Assembly: GCA_021325275.1 (NCBI GenBank)
Contig: JAJPHL010000068.1
Location: forward strand, 186,001 to 250,000
Source of the DNA: Terriglobia bacterium
Lineage (GTDB): Bacteria; Acidobacteriota; Terriglobia; JAJPHL01
Length of the DNA stretch: 64,000 bases
Direction: 5' to 3'
Under the pieces are notes generated by a model. That model made no database searches and was not told where the DNA came from. It was given only the letters and a program-made list of their open reading frames with translations. Positions 38,426 through 46,872 of this stretch are shown here, in pieces (within the stretch, counting starts at the first letter, position 1; each line of letters starts with the position of its first letter). A program made the position numbers and the translations under genes.

Positions 38426-40927
38426 ATGTGGCAGGATTTCCGCTATGCCTGGCGTCGGCTGCGCAACAGTCCGGGATTCACCGTGGCCGTCGTTTTGTCG
38501 CTGACCTTGGGAATCGGCGCGAATACCGCGATCTTTTCGGTGATCAACGCGGTGTTGTTGCGCACTCTGCCGGTGGCGAAACCGGCCGAGCTCTCCCTGG
38601 TGCAAATCGATTCAAAACTGGCCGTCTCGCAGCGCTTTTCTTATCCCGCGTTCCAGCTTTTGCGTAACGCGCTGCCTGCGCCCTCCACGATAGCCGCTTC
38701 CACCAAGATCCAACGCGCGTATGCAACTCTGGAGACGGGCCGCGAAACAGAAATGCTTTGGGACCAACTTGTCTCCGGCGAGTTCTTTTCGGTGATCGCG
38801 CTATCTCCGTCGCTCGGCCGCCTGCTCGGCCCCGAGGACAACGTTACGCCCGGCGCACATCCCGTGGCCGTGCTCAGCGAAGGATTCTGGCGGCGGCGCT
38901 TCGGCGGCGCTCGCGATGTGTTGGGCCGCGACATTGTCCTCAACGGCACGCATTTCACGATCGTTGGCGTCGGTCCTGCGGGATTCACCGGAACACAGCT
39001 TGAGTTCCCAGCGGACGTGTGGATTCCGGTCATGATGCAGTCCGACGTTCGCTACATGCAGAATTACAGCTCCAGCAACGCGCAGGATTCCAAGCCCTGG
39101 GCGACGCAGCAGGGGATTCGTTGGCTCGACTTGACCGTTCGCAACGAAAACGGTGCGGCGGCGGAGGCCGCGATGCAATTGGCGTTTCACCGGCAGGTGG
39201 AAGAGTTGGCTCAAACCATCGGCAACGCCGAGCGGCGCAAGCTGGTGCTGGAACAGAAACTCGCGTTCCAGCCTTTTAGCCGCGGATTCTCATCGTTGCG
39301 TCAGAAATTCGAATCGCCGTTGTACGCGCTGATGGTCATGGTGGGTCTGGTGCTGCTGATCGCCTGCGCCAACACCGCGAACCTGTTGTTGGCGCGAGCT
39401 TCCGCTCGTCAGCGCGAGATTGCGGTGCGACTTTCGATGGGCGCGACGCGTTCGAGACTCGTCCGCCAACTGCTCACCGAAAGCTTGCTCATCGTCGCGA
39501 TGGCTGCGGGGCTCGGCATACTGACGGCGTGGTGGGCCGGCGATCTTCTGGTTCGCGCGACGCTCGACCTCGCCGCGCAAGGCATCACCGCCGCACCGTT
39601 CTCCGTGGCGCCGGACGGCCGAGTGCTCGCGTTTACCGTGCTGCTCTCCGCTTTCACGGCGCTGCTGTTCGGCTTGGCGCCGGCACTCAGAGCCACGAGC
39701 GTAGATCTAAACAGTTCGCTGAAGCAATCCGGCCGCGGCGTCTATAGCGGATCGCGATTCAGCGTCGCGAAACTGCTGGTGGCCGCGCAAGTGGCGTTGT
39801 CGCTGCTGTTGGCAGTGGGCGCGGGACTCTTCGTGCGCAGCTTGCAAAACTTGATGAACCTGGACACCGGTTTTCAGCGCGAGCATTTGCTGGAAGCGAG
39901 AATCGATCCGCAAACCGCGGGAGTGCCGTCGTCGCAGTGGCTGGCGCTGCAGCGCGGAGTCGTCGAGCGTCTCGAGGCAACGCCCGGCGTGCGCACGGCG
40001 TCGGTGGCAATGTGTGGACTCGCCGTGGGTTGCAGTTCGTACTCCGACGGCATCGCGGTGGAAGGGTATCAAAGCCGGCCCGACGAGCAAATGTTGATCG
40101 AAATCAACGTTGTCGGCCCCAACTATTTGCAAACCGTCGGAATGCAACTCGTCGCTGGGCGCGATTTAGATGCCCGCGACACCGAAACTTCACCGCGCGT
40201 GGCCGTCGTGAACGAAGCGATGGTGCGGCGATATTTCTCCGGCCGAAACGCCATCGGTTTGCGCTTCGGCAACAAGCAGCCCGACACGCAGATCGTGGGA
40301 ATCGTGCGCGACGCCCGAGTCAATCGCGTTCAGGAAGCCGCCGAGCCAATGGTGTGGCTGGCGTTGCGCCAAGCGAGTGTCGGCACTCCCGCGGCGAGCA
40401 TCGAGATACGGGCCGCGGGCGATCCGGCGGCGTTGGCGGACCTGGTGCGCCGCGCGATCCACGACGTGAATCCGGAAGTTCCCGTTGTGCGCGTCCGGGC
40501 CATGACGGAGCAAATCGAATCCGGCGTCGTGCAAGAGCGGCTGGTGGCGCGACTGGCCTCCGTGTTCGGCGTGCTGGCCCTGGCGCTGGCGTGTTTCGGA
40601 CTCTACGGCGTGATGTCGTACGCCGTTTCGCGCCGCACGCCGGAACTGGGCATTCGCATGGCGCTGGGCGCCACGCCCGGGCGCGTCCTGGTTGCCGTGT
40701 TTCGCGAGTCGCTGGGACTGGTCGCGCTTGGTTTGGGCGTGGGACTGCCGTTGGCGCTGGTGGCGGCGCGTTCCATATCGTCGATGCTGTTCAACGTAAA
40801 TGCGCGCGATCCCCTAACGTTGCTTCTAGCAACGTCGGCGCTGGTGGCGGCTGCGGCCCTCGCCGGGTATGTGCCCGCGCGGCGAGCCTCGCGCGTCGAT
40901 CCCTTGGTGGCGTTGCGTTACGAATAG
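38426..40927 (+). CDS. ADOP-type permease: duplicated MacB-like/FtsX membrane protein
   Basis: An 833-residue protein beginning MWQDFRYAWRRLRNSPGFT, the usual N-terminus of acidobacterial duplicated orphan permeases. Layout: membrane helix (about 20-42), MacB periplasmic core domain (about 50-270), three-helix FtsX unit (about 300-450), second periplasmic domain (about 460-680) and second FtsX unit (about 700-830) ending YVPARRASRVDPLVALRYE. The ATG has GGGAGGA eight bases upstream. No ABC ATPase gene adjoins, hence orphan. It may serve export or lipoprotein handling with an ATPase encoded elsewhere. Confidence 0.9.
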   Translation: MWQDFRYAWRRLRNSPGFTVAVVLSLTLGIGANTAIFSVINAVLLRTLPVAKPAELSLVQIDSKLAVSQRFSYPAFQLLRNALPAPSTIAASTKIQRAYATLETGRETEMLWDQLVSGEFFSVIALSPSLGRLLGPEDNVTPGAHPVAVLSEGFWRRRFGGARDVLGRDIVLNGTHFTIVGVGPAGFTGTQLEFPADVWIPVMMQSDVRYMQNYSSSNAQDSKPWATQQGIRWLDLTVRNENGAAAEAAMQLAFHRQVEELAQTIGNAERRKLVLEQKLAFQPFSRGFSSLRQKFESPLYALMVMVGLVLLIACANTANLLLARASARQREIAVRLSMGATRSRLVRQLLTESLLIVAMAAGLGILTAWWAGDLLVRATLDLAAQGITAAPFSVAPDGRVLAFTVLLSAFTALLFGLAPALRATSVDLNSSLKQSGRGVYSGSRFSVAKLLVAAQVALSLLLAVGAGLFVRSLQNLMNLDTGFQREHLLEARIDPQTAGVPSSQWLALQRGVVERLEATPGVRTASVAMCGLAVGCSSYSDGIAVEGYQSRPDEQMLIEINVVGPNYLQTVGMQLVAGRDLDARDTETSPRVAVVNEAMVRRYFSGRNAIGLRFGNKQPDTQIVGIVRDARVNRVQEAAEPMVWLALRQASVGTPAASIEIRAAGDPAALADLVRRAIHDVNPEVPVVRVRAMTEQIESGVVQERLVARLASVFGVLALALACFGLYGVMSYAVSRRTPELGIRMALGATPGRVLVAVFRESLGLVALGLGVGLPLALVAARSISSMLFNVNARDPLTLLLATSALVAAAALAGYVPARRASRVDPLVALRYE

Positions 40928-40931
40928 ATTG

Positions 40932-41648
40932 TTAGCCGGCCACGCGAGTGCCCGAGTGCAGGGCCGCGATGCCGAAAGTGAATCGCCGGTAACGGACGTC
41001 GCTGAATCCGGCGGCGCGCATGTCTTCGGCCAGTTCGTCCGCTTCTGGAAATCGCTCCACGGTTTTCGCGAAATACCCGTACGCCATCGCATCTCCGGAG
41101 ATCAGAGCTCCGATGCGTGGCAACACTTCCGATAAATAAAATCGGTACGCGGGCCCGAGAATTCCCGTGACGTGCGACGCTTCGAGAATTCCCAGGCGGC
41201 CGCCCGGGCGCAAGAGGCGCAGCATTTCACGCAAACCGCCCGGGTAGTCGGCGAGATTGCGATATCCAAATGCAATCGTCACCAAATCGAAGCTCGCGTC
41301 GGCGAAAGGGAGTTGCAACGCGTCGGCTTCCACGAAACCGGACTTGCGTTTCAGTTTTTCCTGCGCCAGCACGAGCATGGGATGGCAGAAATCCGCGCCG
41401 ATTACTTCGAGCGGTCCCGATTCTTCGAGCGTCAGCGTCAAGTCGCCGGTACCGCAGCACAGATCGAGCGCGCGCGCGCCGGGACGCGACAGAATATCGC
41501 GAAACTCGCGAGCGACGGCGTGACGCCACAAGCGGTCGATGTTCATCGAGAGAAGATGATTCAGGAAATCGTAGCGCGGAGCGACCCGGCCGAACATCTC
41601 TCGCACGCGTGCGGCCGATTGATACGTTCCTGTGACGTGTCCGCTCAT
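40932..41648 (-). CDS. ubiE: Demethylmenaquinone/ubiquinone methyltransferase
   Basis: A 238-residue UbiE/MenG-family SAM methyltransferase. N-terminal signature YDFLNHLLSMNIDRLWR, motif I ALDLCCGTGDLT, FDLVTIAFGYRNL and LRLLRPGGRLGILEASH are diagnostic. It C-methylates demethylmenaquinone (or a ubiquinone precursor). The GTG/ATG context: ATG at 41648 overlaps the aroB stop (ATGA), indicating translational coupling. It is the last gene of the tat-aroB operon. Confidence 0.94.
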   Translation of the reverse strand: MSGHVTGTYQSAARVREMFGRVAPRYDFLNHLLSMNIDRLWRHAVAREFRDILSRPGARALDLCCGTGDLTLTLEESGPLEVIGADFCHPMLVLAQEKLKRKSGFVEADALQLPFADASFDLVTIAFGYRNLADYPGGLREMLRLLRPGGRLGILEASHVTGILGPAYRFYLSEVLPRIGALISGDAMAYGYFAKTVERFPEADELAEDMRAAGFSDVRYRRFTFGIAALHSGTRVAG

Positions 41649-42712
41649 GAGAGCAGGCCGGCAATGGCGCGCGTGGCTTGGTGGAGAGTGATGTCGGGGA
41701 CGATTTTCACCGCGCCGATTTTGGTGGGCAGCACGAAGTGCACAACTCCCTGGCGCGTCTTCTTGTCGGCTTGCAGGCGCGACGCCAGATCCTGCGGCTG
41801 AATTTCGACGATCGGCGGCACGGGACCGTAGCGCAAGATCAGCGCGTGGATCCGCGCGGCGGCACTTCCATGCAACGTGCCGCGCGCTTCCGCAATGTTG
41901 GTGGCCGCGCGCATTCCCCACGCCACCGCCTCGCCGTGCAGGAAATAGCGATACGAAGTTTCCGCCTCCAGCGCGTGACCAATCGTATGGCCGAAGTTCA
42001 GAATGCGCCGCAAGCCGTTTTCCTTTTCGTCGGCTGAAACCACGCGAGCCTTCAGGGCCAGGCAATCGTGGATCACACGCGTGAGCGCCGGCAGTTTACC
42101 ATCGAGCACGTCGCCGGCTTTCTTTTCGAGAAAATTGAAGAGCGGTTGGTCGCCGATCACGCCGCACTTGATCGCTTCAAACAATCCCGCGCGCAGTTCG
42201 CGCTCGGGAAGTGTGCTCAAGACGCTCGGGTCCACCAGCACCATCTTAGGATGATGAAAACTCCCGACGAGATTCTTCCCGGCGCGCAGATTCACTCCGG
42301 TTTTCCCACCGACCGAGCTGTCGACTTGTGCGAGAAGCGTCGTGGGGATGTGCACATAATCGACGCCGCGCAGATAAATCGCGGCGACAAATCCCGCAAT
42401 GTCGCCGATCACGCCGCCGCCGAGACTGACGATCAACGCTCCCCGATCAGCCCGCGCTCGCACGAGTTCCTCGGCGATGGTCTCCACAGTGGAAAGTGTC
42501 TTGTTCTGCTCGCCGTCAGGAACGCGAATCACGGTCGCCTGTGCGCCCAATCCTTTTTCGAGTGTCGCGCCCCAGTGATGCCAAACGACATCGTTGGTGA
42601 CCACGCACACCCGGCTGGCGCCAAGCTTCTTGAGCGTTTTTCCGGCGCGCGACAACAAGCCGGGTTCCAGGATCACCGGATAACTACCGCCGGGTACGCG
42701 CACGCGAATCAT
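41645..42712 (-). CDS. aroB: 3-dehydroquinate synthase
   Basis: A 355-residue AroB, cyclising DAHP to 3-dehydroquinate with NAD+ and a divalent metal in the shikimate pathway. Motifs: IVSLGGGVIGDIAGFVAA, VGGKTGVN, and metal-binding LNFGHTIGHALE. Full length. Its stop overlaps the ubiE start, and the M28 peptidase stop lies five bases upstream. Confidence 0.97.
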   Translation of the reverse strand: MIRVRVPGGSYPVILEPGLLSRAGKTLKKLGASRVCVVTNDVVWHHWGATLEKGLGAQATVIRVPDGEQNKTLSTVETIAEELVRARADRGALIVSLGGGVIGDIAGFVAAIYLRGVDYVHIPTTLLAQVDSSVGGKTGVNLRAGKNLVGSFHHPKMVLVDPSVLSTLPERELRAGLFEAIKCGVIGDQPLFNFLEKKAGDVLDGKLPALTRVIHDCLALKARVVSADEKENGLRRILNFGHTIGHALEAETSYRYFLHGEAVAWGMRAATNIAEARGTLHGSAAARIHALILRYGPVPPIVEIQPQDLASRLQADKKTRQGVVHFVLPTKIGAVKIVPDITLHQATRAIAGLLS

Positions 42713-42717
42713 GTGGG

Positions 42718-43608
42718 TTATTTTCTCGCAGCAATCGCGTCGATCGACGCGAGCACGACCACGCCGATTTGCTGCAGGCTGGCGGCGCTCAACTTGTCCA
42801 TGGTGTCTTTTTCGTTATGCCAAAACGTGTCGCCGGACGTGAAATCGATCAAGTCGACACACGGCACGCCGGCGGCAAGGTAGGGGAGATGATCGTCCTC
42901 GATGTCGGTGGTTTGATCGTTGAACACCGCGGCCATACCGACGCTGGCGGCGCTCTGGCGCACCAAATCGTTTAGCCAGCTCGTGGAGTACGTGTCGCGC
43001 AGCATGCTCAAGTTCCTGTTGCCGATCATATCGATGTTGATCAGCGCGCGAACTTTCTTGATCTCGCCGGATTTTTGCAATTTCGCGACTAGATGTTTCG
43101 CGCCCCACGTCGAATCCGCCGCCGTCCAAGGACCTTCCTGTGCTTCCTCGCCGTCGTGGAAGACAATCCACACGCTCACGTCTTTCCGCGGCGCGGCGGC
43201 CAGCACGTGGGCCAGTTCGAGCAGCGCGCCCATCGACGATCCGCCGTCGTTGGCACCGACAAACTTGATGTCCTTGAAGCGTTTCGTATCGTAATGTCCC
43301 GCGACGATCACCACGCGATCCACCGCCGACGCGTTCGACGCGGGAATTTTCACGATGTAGTTGTACATCTTGATTGGTCCAATGGGCGTGGACGCGGTGA
43401 ACTGGTCGACTTCCGGCTTCAGCTTCCAGGATTCGAGTTTCGTCTCGATGAATTTGCGCGTTTGATCGAGCGCCGGACTTCCGGACGGCCGCGGACCGAA
43501 GTCGACGGCGGTCTTTGTATACGCCAGGGCGTCGCGGCCGGAAAATGTGGGCGCGGTTTGCGCGGCTGCCAGCGACGCTGCGAATACTACGATCGCCAGC
43601 GCCCTCAT
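42718..43608 (-). CDS. M28 family peptidase, glutaminyl-cyclase-like
   Basis: A 296-residue secreted protein with a signal peptide (MRALAIVVFAASLAAAQ). Zinc ligands of the M28 fold appear as GHYDT, GANDGGSS, FHDGEEA, DMIGN and DDHLPY. The DGEEA followed by DSTWGAKHL, and the C-terminal WHNEKDT, resemble glutaminyl-peptide cyclotransferases more than aminopeptidases, so it may form N-terminal pyroglutamate on exported proteins; peptidase activity is the alternative. It overlaps tatC by four bases. No twin arginine in its signal, so export is probably through Sec. Confidence 0.83.
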   Translation of the reverse strand: MRALAIVVFAASLAAAQTAPTFSGRDALAYTKTAVDFGPRPSGSPALDQTRKFIETKLESWKLKPEVDQFTASTPIGPIKMYNYIVKIPASNASAVDRVVIVAGHYDTKRFKDIKFVGANDGGSSMGALLELAHVLAAAPRKDVSVWIVFHDGEEAQEGPWTAADSTWGAKHLVAKLQKSGEIKKVRALINIDMIGNRNLSMLRDTYSTSWLNDLVRQSAASVGMAAVFNDQTTDIEDDHLPYLAAGVPCVDLIDFTSGDTFWHNEKDTMDKLSAASLQQIGVVVLASIDAIAARK

Positions 43609-44627
43609 GCGCGCGCCGCTTTCTTTTTCTCTCGATTCATGACCACGAGCTTCGAGAAAAGCACGCCGAGGAGATACAGCGCCACCATCGGAAGGCCCAT
43701 CATCATCATGTTGGGAATGTCGGTAGTGGGCGTGAGCACGGCGGCTAAAATCGTGATCACCAGAATCGCGTAGCGAAAATTGTCGAGCAGGAACTTCGGC
43801 GTCACGATGTGCAGTGCCGTCAGGACCATAATCAGCACAGGTATTTCGAACACAATGCCCAGGCCGAGGATCAACATCGTGAAAAGGTTCAGGTACTCCT
43901 CGGCGACGATCAGCGGTTGGAATTGCGCATCGCCCAGACCGAGCAGGAATTTCAGCGCGAAAGGAATCGCAAAGAAGTAGGCGAATGCCACGCCGCACAA
44001 GAAGAGTCCTGTGCAGACAACCACAAAGGGGATCGCGTACCGCTTTTCTTTCTTGTAGAGACCCGGAGAAATAAATCCCCAAACTTGCCACATCACATAG
44101 GGCAGCACCAGGATCAGCCCGCACACCAGGCCGATTTGCAGATAGATGTCGAAGCCATCGGTGGGGTGCGTGAAGAACAGCTTGGGATCTTGGTGATTTG
44201 CGATCAGCGCTTTGTACACCGGCGCCGCTAGAAAGAGGAAGATCTTCTTGGCAAACGAAAAGCACGCGAAGAAACCGACGGCGATGGCGATCAAGCAGCG
44301 AATGATGCGCTGGCGCAACTCGACCAGGTGGTCGAGGAACGACATCTTGACCATCTCTTCGTCGTCACCGCCACCGCCTTCATCGTCGCCGCCACCGCCG
44401 AATCCCGGCGGACGATTGTTGCCCCCGCCACCGCCGGATACTTCCACTGACGTGGGTGTCAGGACGGGCGTCGGAGCCGGCGTTTCCGGCGTGGCACTTT
44501 CCGGCGTATCGGGCGTTACGGTGGATTGTGATTCGTGATTTTCCGATTCGACGTTGGCAGACTCGTCCGACGACCGGGGAACAGACCCAGCAGGGGCGGA
44601 GTACGAAGGTCCGTTCGAATCGCTCAT
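43605..44627 (-). CDS. tatC: Sec-independent translocase subunit TatC
   Basis: A 340-residue TatC. The six-helix core starts at about residue 94 (MSFLDHLVELRQRIIRC), with WGFISPGLYKKEKRY and LTPTTDIPNMMMMGLPM. TatC binds twin-arginine signal peptides in the inner membrane. Unusual is a 93-residue N-terminal extension that is Ser/Thr/Pro-rich (about 1-63) and then Gly/Asp/Glu-rich (about 64-92); no clear alternative start precedes the core with a ribosome site. It lies six bases after the TatA/B gene and overlaps the M28 gene by four. Confidence 0.95.
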   Translation of the reverse strand: MSDSNGPSYSAPAGSVPRSSDESANVESENHESQSTVTPDTPESATPETPAPTPVLTPTSVEVSGGGGGNNRPPGFGGGGDDEGGGGDDEEMVKMSFLDHLVELRQRIIRCLIAIAVGFFACFSFAKKIFLFLAAPVYKALIANHQDPKLFFTHPTDGFDIYLQIGLVCGLILVLPYVMWQVWGFISPGLYKKEKRYAIPFVVVCTGLFLCGVAFAYFFAIPFALKFLLGLGDAQFQPLIVAEEYLNLFTMLILGLGIVFEIPVLIMVLTALHIVTPKFLLDNFRYAILVITILAAVLTPTTDIPNMMMMGLPMVALYLLGVLFSKLVVMNREKKKAARA

Positions 44628-44633
44628 TTGGCT

Positions 44634-44960
44634 TTACGGAAGGTACTGCTGTTCGTGGGATTCGCTGTGCACTTCCGGGTGCGAGTCGTAAGGCAGCTCC
44701 GAGCTATGTTCGCCTTCATGCAAAGCAGCGGTTTCCACGGGCGTTGTCACAGCGTCCTTCACGGTCTCGCGCATTTTGGCTTCTTGTTCGATGTTCTGCA
44801 TCTCGCGCTCCAGGGATCCACGCAACTCCGCGGAGGCGCGCCGGAATTCCGCTAATCCTTTGCCGATGGCGCGGCCCAATCCCGGGAGTTTTTCGGGTCC
44901 CAAGACCACGAGAGCCACCACGAAGATTACAATCATCTCCTGTGGTCCGATGTTGAACAT
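44634..44960 (-). CDS. Twin-arginine translocase subunit TatA/TatB family
   Basis: A 108-residue protein with the N-terminal MFNIGPQEMIVIFVVALVVL membrane segment, the LGPEKLPGLG hinge and an amphipathic helix, then an acidic tail. MFNIG and VVLGP resemble TatB, while the GKGLAEFRRA helix resembles TatA, so a bifunctional TatA/B cannot be excluded. The ATG at 44960 fits the family N-terminus better than the upstream codons. First gene of the operon. Confidence 0.9.
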   Translation of the reverse strand: MFNIGPQEMIVIFVVALVVLGPEKLPGLGRAIGKGLAEFRRASAELRGSLEREMQNIEQEAKMRETVKDAVTTPVETAALHEGEHSSELPYDSHPEVHSESHEQQYLP

Positions 44961-45009
44961 GCGGTAAGCATAGCACACACGAATTCACAAGTTCCACTGG
45001 GCTTTCCAC

Positions 45010-45039
45010 TTCAACAGGCCATTGCGCAGGTGCTATACT
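45010..45039 (+). promoter_or_regulatory. Candidate promoter TTCAAC-N18-TATACT for the S41 peptidase
   Basis: TTCAAC (45010-45015) and TATACT (45034-45039) are spaced 18 bases; start of transcription is expected near 45046, giving a leader of about 46 bases with a hairpin and a good ribosome site. Confidence 0.5.
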
Positions 45040-45051
45040 TCTCAGTAGGGA

Positions 45052-45077
45052 CACGTAATCCTCGTTATGGATACGTG
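45052..45077 (+). promoter_or_regulatory. Leader hairpin before the S41 peptidase
   Basis: CACGTAATCC (45052-45061) pairs with GGATACGTG (45069-45077) with one bulged A and a 7-base loop, directly before the AAGGAGA ribosome site. It could tune translation. Confidence 0.4.
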
Positions 45078-45091
45078 AAGGAGAACGTGCA

Positions 45092-46708
45092 ATGCGCAAA
45101 TTCCGTTCGCTGTTGGCCGCGTTGGTGGTCATCGCTGGCTGCGCGTTTCTTGGAGGGTTCTACGGGGCCGGCGCACAGGGCCGCGGCGCCGCTGCCGTCA
45201 TCACCGGCGAAACCGAACTCACCGAAAGCAATCAGGTGTTCACGCGCGTCTACAGCGCCGTGGAAGAGAACTACGCCGATCCGGTCAGCGCCGACAAGGC
45301 CATCTATCAAGGCGCGATCCCCGGCATGTTGCGCACGCTCGATCCCCACTCCAGCTTTTTCGATCCCCGCAGTTACTCGGTGAATCGCGAAGAACAGCGC
45401 GGACGCTACTACGGCGTCGGCATGACGGTGCAGGCGCGCGAAGGCAAGACCGTCGTGATCGAGCCGTTCCTGGGATCGCCGGCCTACAAAGCGGGCATTC
45501 GTCCCGGCGACATCGTGTCCGCCGTCGATGCAAAATCGACGGACGGCTTGACCACCACCGATGTGGCGGACATGCTCAAGGGACAAAAGGGCACGCAAGT
45601 CAAAATCACGCTGATCCGCGAGGGCAGCGAGAGGCCGCTGGAAATCACGGTGACGCGCGACGAGATCAGGCGCTACTCGGTGGAGCAGGCGTTTGAAGTG
45701 GCGCCGCGCATCGCGTACATCAAGATCGCGGGATTTAGCAACGAGAACACCTACGACGAGATGGCGGAAGATCTGAAGAAGTTGAACGCGCCCACGTTGA
45801 AGGGCATGATCCTGGACCTGCGCGAGAATCCCGGCGGCTTGCTGAACGAAGGCATCGCCGTGGCCAGCATGTTCCTGCACAAAGGACAGCTCGTGGTGAG
45901 CCATCGCGGACGCAATTCTCCGTCGAAGCCGTATTACGCAGGCAACGAGAACAAAGGCTTCGATTTTCCGCTGGTCGTGATGATGAATCGCAACAGCGCC
46001 AGCGCTTCTGAAATCGTCGCCGGCGCGATTCAGGATCACGATCGCGGGTTGGTCGTGGGCGAACAGAGCTTCGGCAAGGGTTTGGTGCAGACGGTTTATC
46101 CGCTGAGCGAAAACGCGGGTCTCGCGTTGACCACGGCGAAGTACTACACCCCCAGCGGCCGCCTGATTCAGCGCGACTACACCGGCCTTTCGCTGTTCGA
46201 CTATTACTACTCGAATCGGGATCAGGCTCGAGCCAACACGTCGCATGAGGGTCAGGAAGTGAAGACCACCGACAGTGGGCGGTTGGTTTACGGTGGCGGC
46301 GGAATCACGCCCGACGTGAAACTCGATCCGATCAAGTTGAATCGCTTCCAGTCGATCTTGGCGTACAAGGACGCATTCTTCAATTTCGGCAAATACTACT
46401 TGGGAATCCACAACAGCGTGTCGCGCGACTTCAAGTTGGACGACGCCGCGCTGAACGATTTCCGGGAGTATCTGAAGAAAGACAAAATCCCGTTCACCGA
46501 AGACGATCTCAAGGAGAATCACGATTACTTGGCGCTCGGGATTCGCGCCAACTTGATCAGCGCGATCTACGGGCGCGGCGAGGGCGATCGCATCTACATC
46601 AACAACGATCCCTGGGTGAAGAGCGCGATCGATGCGATCCCGCAGGCGGATGAGTTGGCCAAGAAAGTCCGCCGGATTTCGGCGCAACTCCATCCTCCGA
46701 CCGACTAA
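45092..46708 (+). CDS. S41 family C-terminal processing peptidase
   Basis: A 538-residue CtpA-like protease. N-terminal signal or anchor (about 7-29), PDZ domain about 100-190 (GVGMTVQAREGKTVVIEPF, IRPGDIVSAVD), then the S41 core with the Ser-Lys dyad S304 (NSASASEIVAGA) and K329 (SFGKGLVQT). Periplasmic proteolysis of C-terminal tails is the expected role. About 130 extra C-terminal residues (FLRE... DDLKENHDYLALGIRANLIS) are typical of the longer acidobacterial forms. AAGGAGA lies upstream of the ATG. Confidence 0.93.
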   Translation: MRKFRSLLAALVVIAGCAFLGGFYGAGAQGRGAAAVITGETELTESNQVFTRVYSAVEENYADPVSADKAIYQGAIPGMLRTLDPHSSFFDPRSYSVNREEQRGRYYGVGMTVQAREGKTVVIEPFLGSPAYKAGIRPGDIVSAVDAKSTDGLTTTDVADMLKGQKGTQVKITLIREGSERPLEITVTRDEIRRYSVEQAFEVAPRIAYIKIAGFSNENTYDEMAEDLKKLNAPTLKGMILDLRENPGGLLNEGIAVASMFLHKGQLVVSHRGRNSPSKPYYAGNENKGFDFPLVVMMNRNSASASEIVAGAIQDHDRGLVVGEQSFGKGLVQTVYPLSENAGLALTTAKYYTPSGRLIQRDYTGLSLFDYYYSNRDQARANTSHEGQEVKTTDSGRLVYGGGGITPDVKLDPIKLNRFQSILAYKDAFFNFGKYYLGIHNSVSRDFKLDDAALNDFREYLKKDKIPFTEDDLKENHDYLALGIRANLISAIYGRGEGDRIYINNDPWVKSAIDAIPQADELAKKVRRISAQLHPPTD

Positions 46709-46726
46709 GCGCACGCGGCAGAAATA

Positions 46727-46764
46727 AAAAGGCCCGGGAGCAATCGCTTGCTTCCGGGCCTTTT
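46727..46764. terminator. Bidirectional rho-independent terminator
   Basis: AAAAGGCCCGGGAGCAA (46727-46743) and TTGCTTCCGGGCCTTTT (46748-46764) form a 17-bp stem with one wobble around TCGC. It ends in T4 on the plus strand and in T4 on the minus strand, so it can stop both the S41 gene and the convergent tRNA-Ala transcript. Confidence 0.88.
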
Positions 46765-46771
46765 GATCTCT

Positions 46772-46847
46772 TGGTGGACGGCGCGGGGATCGAACCCGCG
46801 GCCTCGGCGTTGCGAACGCCGCGCTCTCCCAGCTGAGCTAGCCGCCC
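46772..46847 (-). tRNA. tRNA-Ala (anticodon CGC)
   Basis: Minus-strand cloverleaf: acceptor GGGCGGC/GCCGTCC containing the G3-U70 alanine identity pair, D stem GCTC/GAGC, anticodon stem CGGCG/CGCCG around TTCGCAA (anticodon CGC), T arm with TTCGATC, discriminator A and encoded CCA (46772-46774). Confidence 0.97.
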
Positions 46848-46872
46848 AACTTGTTCAGTATAACATAGCGAA

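Noticed and set aside
45065-46714. A 549-codon minus-strand frame under the S41 peptidase
   Set aside because: Shadow frame; the opposite strand has PDZ and S41 motifs, a ribosome site and a terminator.
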